Positions 6,814 to 12,668 of a stretch of 12,668 nucleotides of DNA are shown here, one piece after another (the stretch's first letter is position 1; each line of letters opens with the position of its first letter). The position numbers were made by a program, and so were the translations under genes. The stretch comes from an uncultured Micrococcus sp. (GTDB lineage Bacteria; Actinomycetota; Actinomycetes; Actinomycetales; Micrococcaceae), in assembly GCA_946222435.1 (NCBI GenBank), contig CAMIOJ010000028.1:1-12668 (forward strand), in the 5' to 3' direction. The notes under the pieces are model-generated. The model was given only the letters and a program-made list of their open reading frames with translations. It was not told the origin of the DNA and did no database searches.

Positions 6814-7485
6814 ATGGCAGTGCACCGTGCCGCCGGCCGCGGCGCCAGCTCGACCGCGTCCGGGCTGACGCGTCACCACCGCCCACGCTTGTCCACACCG
6901 GACGAGCTGACCCGGTTCGCCGGCGGCGAGGACCCCGCCGAGGTGGCCGCGGCGGCCTCCCGGCTCGCCCATGCCCTGGTCACGGGCGGGCAGACGGAAC
7001 AGGACCCGGACGTCGTGGAGCGGCTGATCGGGCTGGTGGAGGAACTGGGCATCGCCACCGTGGCCGAGCTGTGGGCGGACGCCCCGCCGGTCTCCCTGGC
7101 CGGGGCGCTCTGGCGCCTGTACGCCCTGCATGAGGCGACCGCCCGGGACGGCGAGTCCTGGGCGGCCTGGTACCGCGCCGGACACGACGCCCATGTGGCC
7201 CGCGCCGTCGCCGGCGCGGTGGAGCCGCCGGGCCCGGAGGAGCTGCGCCGCCTGACCACCACGATCCTCACCGGCGCCTACCGGTCCGAGATCGACGTCG
7301 CGTTCGAGCGGGCCGCCGCCTACGCCCGCGTGGTGTCCCTGGGGCAGACCCACCACGCCGCGGACCTGGAGACCGCCGCCCCGCAGCACGCCGCGCGCCT
7401 CACCCGCCGCGCGGAACGCCTGCTGGCCACCGCGGAGGCGCTCGAGTCCTCGGCTCGTGGCTGGCGCGCCGGATCGCTAGACTGA
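6814..7485 (+). CDS. Actinobacterial protein of unknown function
   Basis: I do not assign a function. The 223-residue protein is soluble, without signal peptide or membrane helix, and looks mostly helical. Residues 1-26 are basic and low in complexity. The body holds VAELWADAPPVSLAGALWRLYALHE (83-107), EPPGPEELRRL (137-147) and a C-terminal helical part, LTRRAERLLATAEALESSARGW (196-217), which could form a coiled coil. I recall similar proteins in other Micrococcaceae and relatives without a known role. ATG 6814 has AGGAG (6803-6807) at 6-nt spacing, which decides the start; longer in-frame extensions back to 6733 lack such a site. It lies just upstream of the structured element at 7492-7579 and the DUF47-PiT genes, so a link to phosphate uptake is possible but only by position. 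Confidence 0.82.
   Translation: MAVHRAAGRGASSTASGLTRHHRPRLSTPDELTRFAGGEDPAEVAAAASRLAHALVTGGQTEQDPDVVERLIGLVEELGIATVAELWADAPPVSLAGALWRLYALHEATARDGESWAAWYRAGHDAHVARAVAGAVEPPGPEELRRLTTTILTGAYRSEIDVAFERAAAYARVVSLGQTHHAADLETAAPQHAARLTRRAERLLATAEALESSARGWRAGSLD
7478..7483 (+). promoter_or_regulatory. Candidate -10 box at the end of the unknown protein gene
   Basis: TAGACT fits TANNNT and overlaps the last codons before the TGA at 7483-7485. Transcription would begin at about 7490, two bases before the perfect helix of the structured element. The -35 region (TCGTGG at 17 nt) is poor. It may drive the DUF47-PiT unit or a separate small RNA. Confidence 0.4.
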
Positions 7486-7491
7486 TCCGCA

Positions 7492-7579
7492 GCGGTGCCG
7501 GGCTGCTGGTAACCCCGGGCTCCAACATTTGCCGCTGCGAGCGGCCTTCCGCCGAGAGGCGTTCCCGGTCCGGCACCGC
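7492..7579 (+). ncRNA. Structured RNA candidate (leader of DUF47-PiT or a small RNA)
   Basis: A closing helix of 10 perfect base pairs joins GCGGTGCCGG (7492-7501) and CCGGCACCGC (7570-7579). Inside it, CCGGG (7515-7519) pairs with CCCGG (7564-7568). This encloses hairpin GCCGCT/AGCGGC (7531-7545, 3-nt loop) and hairpin CGCC-GAGA-GGCG (7550-7561) with a GNRA tetraloop. CCGGG at 7498-7502 could instead pair with 7514-7518, which excludes both outer helices, as in a switch. It starts right after a TAGACT box and ends 94 nt before the DUF47 ATG. I do not recognise a known class: it lacks the SRP RNA loop motif, a T-box, or the cobalamin, TPP and SAM signatures. Structure was inferred by eye, not by energy calculation. 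Confidence 0.45.
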
Positions 7580-7673
7580 GCCCCCTTGCACCTCCATCCC
7601 CGCACCCGACCGGCCCGCACGGACACGTAGCACCGAAGCGTCCCCCAGGGCGAGACCCGTCAGGAGAGGCCCC

Positions 7674-8300
7674 ATGGCGAAGCGCCGGACCTGGCTGACC
7701 ACCCGCGACACCCCCGCCCTGCTCCACATGGCGGACCTCGCCGGAACGCTCGGCCGTTCGGTCCACACCGTGGCCCAGTCGCCGTCCTCCGAGGGCCTCG
7801 CCCGGGATGCGGTGGACCGCGACCTCGCGGACCTGGACGCCTCGGCCTCCGCGTCCCTGATGTCCTTCCTCACCGCGCTGCGCAGCGCCTACGTCACGCC
7901 GCTGCCCCGTGAGGACCTGTATCTGCTGGCCTCCGGCATCCACCACGCCGTGCAGCGGGTGGTGGCCGCCGGCATCCTGGTGCACCACGGCCACATGGAC
8001 GAGCTGCCGGCGGACGCCCTGGACATGCTGGAGACCATCGGCCGCCAGTCCGAGCTGCTCACCGAGGCTACCGGGCAGCTGCGGGACCTGGACGCCCTGG
8101 AGGAGACGTGGATCCAGCTCACCCGCGCCTCTCGCCGCACGGACCGCGTCCTGGTGCAGTGGCTGGCCTCGCTCGGCGAGGACCTGCTGCAGCGCGAGTT
8201 CAACCGGCAGCGGGAGGTCGCCTGGGCGCTGCAGTCCGCGATCGAGGCGCTGCGGGACGTGAACACCCACCTCGGCGCGATCCTCGTGCGCGAGTCCTGA
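7674..8300 (+). CDS. DUF47 family (PhoU-like) protein paired with a PiT transporter
   Basis: 208-residue helical protein resembling the DUF47 (PhoU-like) family, members of which sit next to PiT permeases and are thought to modulate them. The clearest match is LRSAYVTPLPREDLYLLASGIHHAVQRV (69-96), which corresponds to the family's TPxxREDIYxLAxxxDDxxD region. Here the usual acidic pair is replaced by His90-His91, and the second Asp is absent. Since PhoU-type proteins bind metal through acidic clusters, metal binding may be changed. ATG 7674 follows AGGAG (7662-7666) at 7-nt spacing. The gene ends 10 nt before the transporter start, so the two are one operon. The 188-nt region upstream contains the structured element. 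Family assignment is fairly sure; the regulatory role is inferred from context. Confidence 0.82.
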   Translation: MAKRRTWLTTRDTPALLHMADLAGTLGRSVHTVAQSPSSEGLARDAVDRDLADLDASASASLMSFLTALRSAYVTPLPREDLYLLASGIHHAVQRVVAAGILVHHGHMDELPADALDMLETIGRQSELLTEATGQLRDLDALEETWIQLTRASRRTDRVLVQWLASLGEDLLQREFNRQREVAWALQSAIEALRDVNTHLGAILVRES

Positions 8301-8310
8301 GGGGCCGGCT

Positions 8311-9336
8311 GTGATCGTCGGCCTCGCCCTGACGTTCCTTGTCATCTGCGGCTTGGGCGTCCTCACCGGCTTCCGCGACGCCCCGAACTCCGTGGCCCTC
8401 GCGGTGCGCTTCCGCGCCCTGTCCCCGCGCATCGCCCTGCAGCTCACCGCCGCCATGAAGGCGTTGGGCGTGGTCTTCGGCACGGGCATGATGACCCTCT
8501 ACGCGGCGTTCTTCCTGCACCCGGAGACGAACGGCTGGCCGGGCCTGGCCACCACGAGCGTGGCGATCCTGGTGACGGTCGGCTGGGGTCTGCTGATGTG
8601 GTGGCACCGCATCCCCGGCTCCACCACCCACTCGCTGATCTCCAGCCTGTGGGGCACCACGCTCGCCGCGCACCTGGCCGTGGGCACGCACGAGGTGCAC
8701 CGCATCGGCTCCCACGTGCAGTGGGAGCTGTTCGTGGGGCTGATCGTCTCCCCGCTGCTGGCCTGGGGCGTGGCCCGGCTGCTGACGCCTCCGGTGGTGC
8801 GCCTGGGCACCACCGGCTCCACGGTCCGGGTGCAGCACCGGGCCCGTCTGGCGCTGGCCGTGTCCACCTCCGCGTCGGCCTTCGGCCACGGCATGCAGAC
8901 GGGTCAGCGGATGGGCATCCTGTGGGGCCTGGCGCTGGCGAGCGCCGGTGCGGTCGGCTTCGAGGCACTCACGCCGGCCCAGCTGTGGACGTGTGCCGCG
9001 GTGTTCGCGGCGGCGGTGGCCGCGGGCACGCTCGGCGGCGCGTGGCGCATCTCCTGGACCCTCACCGAGCGCCTGGTGACCCTGGATCCGCTGCGCGCCT
9101 CGGTGGCGGCCGGCACGGCTGCGGCCTGGGTGTTCTTCGGCTCGCTGCTGCTGCACATGCCGATGTCCTCCACCCACATGACCGTCACCTCGATCGTGGG
9201 CGCCGGCCAGGACCAGACCTTCTCCTCCGTCCGCTGGGGTCAGCTGGCCCGGGTGGCGCTGTGGTGGGTGGCCACCCCGGCGGTGTGCCTGGTGCTGTCC
9301 TTCGTCCTGGCCAGCGGCGTGCTCGTGTTCGCCTGA
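8311..9336 (+). CDS. PiT-family inorganic phosphate transporter, divergent
   Basis: 341-residue integral membrane protein with about 9-10 hydrophobic helices, PiT (PHO4) family, expected to import phosphate, often as a metal complex, using the proton gradient. The inverted-repeat signatures are present: GFRDAPNSVA (20-29, usual GFNDxAN) and GSTTHSLISSLWG (103-115) in the first half. In the second half they are FGHGMQTGQRMG (191-202, usual HGxND or, in many actinobacteria, HGxQD) and MPMSSTHMTVTSIVG (283-297). The second-half acidic residue is thus missing. GTG 8311 is preceded by GAGGGG (8299-8304) at 6 nt, overlapping the DUF47 stop. DUF47 and transporter probably work together as the low-affinity phosphate system. 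Changed specificity cannot be excluded. Confidence 0.88.
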   Translation: MIVGLALTFLVICGLGVLTGFRDAPNSVALAVRFRALSPRIALQLTAAMKALGVVFGTGMMTLYAAFFLHPETNGWPGLATTSVAILVTVGWGLLMWWHRIPGSTTHSLISSLWGTTLAAHLAVGTHEVHRIGSHVQWELFVGLIVSPLLAWGVARLLTPPVVRLGTTGSTVRVQHRARLALAVSTSASAFGHGMQTGQRMGILWGLALASAGAVGFEALTPAQLWTCAAVFAAAVAAGTLGGAWRISWTLTERLVTLDPLRASVAAGTAAAWVFFGSLLLHMPMSSTHMTVTSIVGAGQDQTFSSVRWGQLARVALWWVATPAVCLVLSFVLASGVLVFA

Positions 9337-9361
9337 GCGGGCGGACTCGGCCCCGCTCCCC

Positions 9362-9383
9362 CGCTCCCAACGTTTTGGGGGCG
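9362..9383 (+). terminator. Hairpin just after the PiT gene
   Basis: CGCTCCCAA (9362-9370) pairs with TTGGGGGCG (9375-9383), 9 bp including one T-G wobble, around a 4-nt loop, 26 nt after the PiT stop. No U tract follows. It is likely the first terminator of the plus-strand unit. Confidence 0.45.
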
Positions 9384-9390
9384 AGATTCC

Positions 9391-9415
9391 CCCGGAATTC
9401 CGCCAGAGTTCCGGG
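9391..9415. repeat. 7-bp inverted repeat between the convergent phosphate operons
   Basis: CCCGGAA (9391-9397) and TTCCGGG (9409-9415) with an 11-nt spacer. A near repeat of its CCGGAATTCCGC part occurs at about 9436-9445 (CGGATTCCGC). Function unknown; it may add to transcription stop. Confidence 0.3.
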
Positions 9416-9462
9416 AAGGTTCGCCCTCACTCCGCCGGATTCCGCACTCGGAAGGACAACGA

Positions 9463-9500
9463 CGACGGCTCCGTCACCTCGTGAGGTGACGGAGCCGTCG
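9463..9500. terminator. Strong bidirectional terminator between PiT and pstB
   Basis: 18 complementary bases, CGACGGCTCCGTCACCTC (9463-9480) and its exact reverse complement (9483-9500), around GT; sterically about 17 bp with a 4-nt loop. It lies 33 nt beyond the pstB stop. On the minus strand it is followed by TCGTTGTCCTTCC, a modest U-rich tail, so it most clearly ends the pst operon. It also blocks read-through from the PiT unit. Confidence 0.85.
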
Positions 9501-9532
9501 CATGGGGTCGCCTCCCGAGGAGGCGGTGCCGA

Positions 9533-10312
9533 TCAGCCGAAGCGGCCGGACACGTAGTCCTCGGTCTGCTGGTTCGAGGGGTTGTTGAAGATGACGTTGG
9601 TCTCGTCGTACTCGATGAGCTTGCCCGGCTTGCCGACGCCGGCGATGTTGAAGAACGCGGTCTTGTCCGCCACACGAGCGGCTTGCTGCATGTTGTGCGT
9701 GACGATGATGACCGTGTACTCCTCCTTCATCTCGTTGATGAGGTCCTCGACGGCCAGGGTGGAGATCGGGTCCAGGGCCGAGCACGGCTCGTCCATGAGG
9801 ATGACCTCCGGGGACACGGCGATGGTGCGGGCGATGCAGAGGCGCTGCTGCTGGCCACCGGAGAGGCCCGAGCCCGGCTTGTCCAGGCGGTCCTTGACCT
9901 CGCTCCAGAGGTTAGCGCCGCGCAGGGACTTCTCCACGATCGCGTCCGCGTTGGAGCGGGACAGGCGCGTGCCGTTGAGCTTGTAGCCGGCAAGCACGTT
10001 CTCCCGGATGGACATGGTGGGGAACGGGTTCGGACGCTGGAAGACCATGCCGATCTTGGAGCGGACGGCCACCGGGTCCACGCCGTTGGCGTAGATGTCC
10101 TCGCCGTCGAGCAGCAGGGAGCCGTCCACGTAGGCGCCCGGGAGCACCTCGTGCATGCGGTTGATGGCGCGAAGGAAGGTGGTCTTGCCGCAGCCGGAGG
10201 GGCCGATGAAGGCGGTCACGGAACGGGGGGCGATCTCGATGTTCACGCCCTCGACGGCCTTGAACTTGCCGTAGAAGACGTCGACGTCGATGGCCTGGAT
10301 GCGCTTGGACAT
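9533..10312 (-). CDS. pstB: Phosphate ABC transporter ATP-binding protein PstB
   Basis: ATPase of the high-affinity phosphate importer PstSCAB, a cytoplasmic dimer that powers PstC-PstA. At 259 residues it is of normal length. All ABC motifs are intact: Walker A GPSGCGKT (37-44), Q-loop Gln92 in MVFQRPNPFP, signature LSGGQQQR (150-157), Walker B ILMDEP (171-176) with catalytic Glu175, D-loop SALD (178-181) and H-loop His206. RPNPFPTMSI after the Q-loop is typical of PstB. ATG 10312 has AAGGA about 9 nt upstream; an in-frame ATG at 10384 lies inside a hairpin and gives a non-conserved extension, so it is rejected. It is the last gene of the operon: a terminator follows and no phoU is adjacent. 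A 90-nt gap with a hairpin separates it from pstA. Confidence 0.97.
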   Translation of the reverse strand: MSKRIQAIDVDVFYGKFKAVEGVNIEIAPRSVTAFIGPSGCGKTTFLRAINRMHEVLPGAYVDGSLLLDGEDIYANGVDPVAVRSKIGMVFQRPNPFPTMSIRENVLAGYKLNGTRLSRSNADAIVEKSLRGANLWSEVKDRLDKPGSGLSGGQQQRLCIARTIAVSPEVILMDEPCSALDPISTLAVEDLINEMKEEYTVIIVTHNMQQAARVADKTAFFNIAGVGKPGKLIEYDETNVIFNNPSNQQTEDYVSGRFG

Positions 10313-10364
10313 GTGCGGTATTCCTTCTGGGGAGTCGCTGTGGAGCGGGAGTCTGTGGGCCGGC

Positions 10365-10399
10365 GGTCCGGCACGGGGCTGCATGCCCCGTACCGGACC
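10365..10399 (-). repeat. Large hairpin in the pstA-pstB gap
   Basis: GGTCCGG (10365-10371) pairs with CCGGACC (10393-10399) and ACGGGGC (10373-10379) with GCCCCGT (10385-10391). That is 14 pairs with one C/A mismatch and a 5-nt loop. No U tract follows, and pstB must be read through. It therefore looks like an RNA processing or stability element, or a partial terminator lowering pstB relative to pstCA. Confidence 0.6.
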
Positions 10400-10402
10400 A
10401 GG

Positions 10403-11617
10403 TCAGCGGCCCTTCTTCGGGGCGAACGCCTTGGCGATCACGCGGGCGATCAGGTTCAGGCCCATGACGATCACGATCAGCACCAGGGCCGCGGCCCAGG
10501 CGCGCTGCAGGGACGGATCCGACGCGGTCGGCGAGGTCGGGGCGACCAGCTGACGATAGATGAACACCGGCAGCGCGGTCATCCACTCGTCGAACGGGTC
10601 CCAGTTGATGCCCATGGCGTAGCCCGCGGTCACGAGGATCGGGGCGGTCTCGCCGGCCACACGGGCGATGGCCAGGGTGACGCCGGAGGCGATGCCCGAG
10701 ATGGCGGTCGGCAGGACCACCTTGAAGATGGTGCGCCACTTGCGCACGCCCAGTGCGTAGGAGCCCTCACGGAGCTCGTTCGGCACCACGCGCAGCATCT
10801 CCTCGGTGGAGCGCACCACCACGGGGATCATCAGCACGCACAGCGCGATCGCCGCGGAGAAGCCCATCTTCACGGCCTGCATGGCCGCCGGGCCGGGGCC
10901 CATGATCAGCTCCATGACGACCTGCATCATGGCGAAGGCGAAGAGGCCGGCCACGATGGACGGGATGCCGGTCATGACGTCCACGAAGAAGATGATGGCC
11001 CGGGAGAACCAGCTGTCCTTGCCGTACTCCACCAGGTAGATGGAGGTCAGCAGGCCGATCGGGACCGAGATGACCGTGGCGATCAGGGTGATGACCACCG
11101 TGCCGATCAGCGCGTGCACGAAGCCGCCGGGCAGGGCGCCGGCCGCGGACCCGGCATCCCGGTACGCGGCGTCGTCGGCGCCGGTGATGCCCGCCATGTC
11201 ATAGAACAGGACCTGCGGCTGGGTCACCAGGGTCGGCACGCCGGTGGCCACCACGGACCAGATGACGGAGACCAGGGGGATCAGGGCGATGATGAAGGTG
11301 CCCCAGACCAGGTTCCGCCAGAGGTTGTCCGTGGCGCGACGCCGGGTCTCCAGCATGTGGTCCACCACGTACATGCCGATCACGTAGAACAGACCGACCA
11401 GGACGGCGAAACCGCCGATGGCGAAGCCGCCGCCGGTGAGGACGAAGACGAGGACGGCGGCCAACGCCAGCGCGCCGGCCAGCACGGCCATCCAGGCCCA
11501 CGTGGGCTTCCGGCCGGAGCGCAGGGACGGGCTGTCCATGGAGATCTTCTGGTCTCCGCGGTGCCCCGGGCCGCCGGAGCCGGTCTGGGCGGGAGTGTGG
11601 TTCACAGTCGTGCTCAT
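10403..11617 (-). CDS. pstA: Phosphate ABC transporter permease PstA
   Basis: Inner-membrane permease that forms the phosphate channel with PstC. The ABC permease coupling loop is ELREGSYALGVRKWRTIFKVVLPTAISGI (281-309, EAA motif). The core helices run from about residue 165 to 395, with VMTGIPSIVAGLF (214-226) typical of PstA. The protein has 404 residues against about 300 in E. coli. The extra N-terminal part has a hydrophilic start (1-38) and two more hydrophobic helices (about 41-61 and 66-85) before the conserved first helix (about 102-124). Longer N-termini are, as I recall, usual in actinobacterial PstA. ATG 11617 overlaps the pstC stop by one base (TGATG), implying coupled translation; GGGGG lies 7 nt upstream as a Shine-Dalgarno. 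Confidence 0.96.
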   Translation of the reverse strand: MSTTVNHTPAQTGSGGPGHRGDQKISMDSPSLRSGRKPTWAWMAVLAGALALAAVLVFVLTGGGFAIGGFAVLVGLFYVIGMYVVDHMLETRRRATDNLWRNLVWGTFIIALIPLVSVIWSVVATGVPTLVTQPQVLFYDMAGITGADDAAYRDAGSAAGALPGGFVHALIGTVVITLIATVISVPIGLLTSIYLVEYGKDSWFSRAIIFFVDVMTGIPSIVAGLFAFAMMQVVMELIMGPGPAAMQAVKMGFSAAIALCVLMIPVVVRSTEEMLRVVPNELREGSYALGVRKWRTIFKVVLPTAISGIASGVTLAIARVAGETAPILVTAGYAMGINWDPFDEWMTALPVFIYRQLVAPTSPTASDPSLQRAWAAALVLIVIVMGLNLIARVIAKAFAPKKGR

Positions 11618-12585
11618 CAGTTGGCCCCCGAGAATTCCTTGTGCTTGTTCACGATCCAGCGGGCGACCATGTTCACGATCAGAGTGATGATGAACAGCAT
11701 CAGGCCCGCGGCGATCAGCTCATTGAGTCGGATGCCGAAGGCCTCCGGGAAGTTCAGCGCGATCTCGGACGGGATCGTGGCGTTGGCGCCGGACTGGACC
11801 ATGGACCAGCTGAACTGGCCCGGGGACAGGACCAGGGTGACCGCCATGGTCTCACCGAGGGCGCGGCCGAGTCCGAGCATGATCGAGGAGATGATGCCGG
11901 CACGCGCGAACGGGAAGACGGTCATCTTGATCATCTCCCAGCGGGTGGCGCCGAGGCCGAGGGCGGCCTCCTCGTGCAGCTTTGGGGTCTGGGAGAAGAT
12001 CTCGCGGCACAGGGCGGTGATGATCGGCAGGATCATCACCGCGAGCACCACGCCCGAGGTCATGAGGGTACGGCCGGTGGTGGTCACGGAGCCGCCGAAG
12101 ATCGGCAGGAAGCCGAGGTACTTGTGCAGCCACTCGTAGATCGGGACCATCAGCGGTGCCAGGGTGAGCCAGCCCCACACGCCGTAGACCACCGAGGGGA
12201 TCGCGGCGAGCAGGTCGATCACATAGCCGACCGGCTGGGCGATCTTCGGCGGGGCGTAGTGGGAGATGAACAGGGCGACGCCCACCGCGATCGGGGTGGC
12301 GATCAGCAGCGCGGCGATCGCGGCCATGACGGTGCCCGCCATGAGCGGCCACACGTACTGGAAGAAGGTGTCCGCGGACTTGAGCTCCGTGTCGAAGGCC
12401 TCCGGGAACAGGGCCGGCAGCGACTTCCAGACGAGGAAGATCGCCACGAAGGCGAGCACCAGCAGGATGATGATGCCCGCCGCGAGGGCCAGACCGGAGA
12501 AGACCTTGTCTCCGGCGGCGCCGCCGCGGGAGGCCTTCAGGGTCGAGGCCCGCGGGGCTGCGGTCTCGGTAGCAGGTGAGGTCAC
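11617..12585 (-). CDS. pstC: Phosphate ABC transporter permease PstC
   Basis: Inner-membrane partner of PstA, 322 residues, normal length. A hydrophilic N-terminus (1-28) precedes the first helix (about 29-53). The conserved DLLAAIPSVVYGVWG (124-138) follows, then the coupling loop EEAALGLGATRWEMIKMTVFPFARAG (205-230) and GLGRALGETMAVTLV (238-252), all characteristic of PstC. The start is GTG at 12585, with AAGGGAAGG on the minus strand just upstream (4-7 nt spacing), and the ORF opens at a sensible hydrophilic leader. pstS is expected immediately upstream, beyond the right edge of the window. The operon is probably induced by phosphate starvation; the controlling promoter is not within this sequence. 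Confidence 0.97.
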   Translation of the reverse strand: MTSPATETAAPRASTLKASRGGAAGDKVFSGLALAAGIIILLVLAFVAIFLVWKSLPALFPEAFDTELKSADTFFQYVWPLMAGTVMAAIAALLIATPIAVGVALFISHYAPPKIAQPVGYVIDLLAAIPSVVYGVWGWLTLAPLMVPIYEWLHKYLGFLPIFGGSVTTTGRTLMTSGVVLAVMILPIITALCREIFSQTPKLHEEAALGLGATRWEMIKMTVFPFARAGIISSIMLGLGRALGETMAVTLVLSPGQFSWSMVQSGANATIPSEIALNFPEAFGIRLNELIAAGLMLFIITLIVNMVARWIVNKHKEFSGAN

Positions 12586-12607
12586 GATGCCTTCCCTTGG
12601 TTCAGTG

Positions 12608-12661
12608 GTGGACGGGTCCGCTCCGGCGGCCCGCGGGGATGAGACGGCTCTGCTCGTCCAC
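12608..12661 (-). repeat. Possible long-loop hairpin upstream of pstC
   Basis: GTGGACG (12608-12614) and CGTCCAC (12655-12661) are perfect 7-bp complements 40 nt apart with GC-rich sequence between. The stretch from the pstC start to the window edge is otherwise blank: no recognisable gene, and a short open frame on the minus strand resembles nothing. The repeat may belong to the pstS-pstC gap. Confidence 0.2.
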
Positions 12662-12668
12662 GGCGTCA

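Noticed and set aside
7492..7579. Signal recognition particle RNA or a long-arm tRNA
   Set aside because: Neither strand contains the conserved SRP loop (GGAAG...AGCAGC). No TTCGAAT-like T arm lies next to the closing helix, so a tRNA is excluded.
9419..9440. PHO-box-like direct repeat (GTTCGCC, 4 nt, CTCCGCC)
   Set aside because: It resembles the GTTCACC repeats of actinobacterial PhoP sites but lies downstream of both convergent operons, where no promoter is expected. The match is also imperfect.
10313..10384. Longer PstB start at 10384
   Set aside because: The extra 24 residues are not PstB-like, and the ATG is in the loop of a strong hairpin. ATG 10312 has a Shine-Dalgarno and begins with the conserved sequence.
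9683..12139. An 818-residue plus-strand open frame across the pst genes
   Set aside because: It is the complement of pstC, pstA and pstB, rich in His, Gly, Asp and Arg as expected for shadow frames in GC-rich DNA.
1..12668. CRISPR arrays, insertion sequences, prophage or toxin-antitoxin genes
   Set aside because: No regularly spaced repeats, transposase motifs, target duplications or phage protein signatures were seen on either strand.

Overview
The window comes from a very GC-rich actinobacterium. Third codon positions are almost all G or C, GTG starts are frequent and stop codons are TGA. Gene content and protein style fit the Micrococcaceae (Micrococcus, Kocuria or Arthrobacter-like). That assignment is inferred from sequence character and was not checked by a search. 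The region reads as chromosomal backbone: I see no insertion sequence, phage gene, CRISPR array or plasmid function.

Left part (1-3229): a DUF445 membrane protein on the plus strand, probably cut at its 5' end by the window edge, converges on two minus-strand genes. One is an unrecognised EcsC-like glycine-rich protein that may be translated from a leaderless mRNA. The other is an alpha/beta hydrolase of the phospholipase/carboxylesterase type. Centre-left (3245-6368): a compact plus-strand operon starts only 15 bp from the divergent hydrolase gene. It encodes a PLP-dependent amino acid deaminase/aldolase, a D-arabinono-1,4-lactone oxidase-type flavoenzyme joined by a GTGA stop/start overlap, and a small HXXEE-domain membrane protein whose Shine-Dalgarno sits on the oxidase stop codon. 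The HXXEE gene has clearly different codon use.

Middle (6369-7673): a strong 14-bp hairpin separates this operon from a convergent tRNA-Lys(UUU) gene. Then comes an actinobacterial protein of unknown function, followed by an 88-nt element with a perfect 10-bp closing helix and internal hairpins. A TAGACT -10-like hexamer lies just before it. The element precedes a phosphate-uptake pair.

Right part (7674-12668): two phosphate import systems face each other. On the plus strand lie a PhoU-like DUF47 protein and a PiT-family permease, both departing from their family motifs. On the minus strand is the high-affinity ABC system pstC-pstA-pstB, with pstS expected just beyond the right edge. The two systems converge on a bidirectional hairpin of 18 complementary bases. 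The most unusual feature is the structured RNA candidate before the DUF47-PiT pair. The deaminase/aldolase-oxidase-HXXEE operon of unknown substrate comes second.
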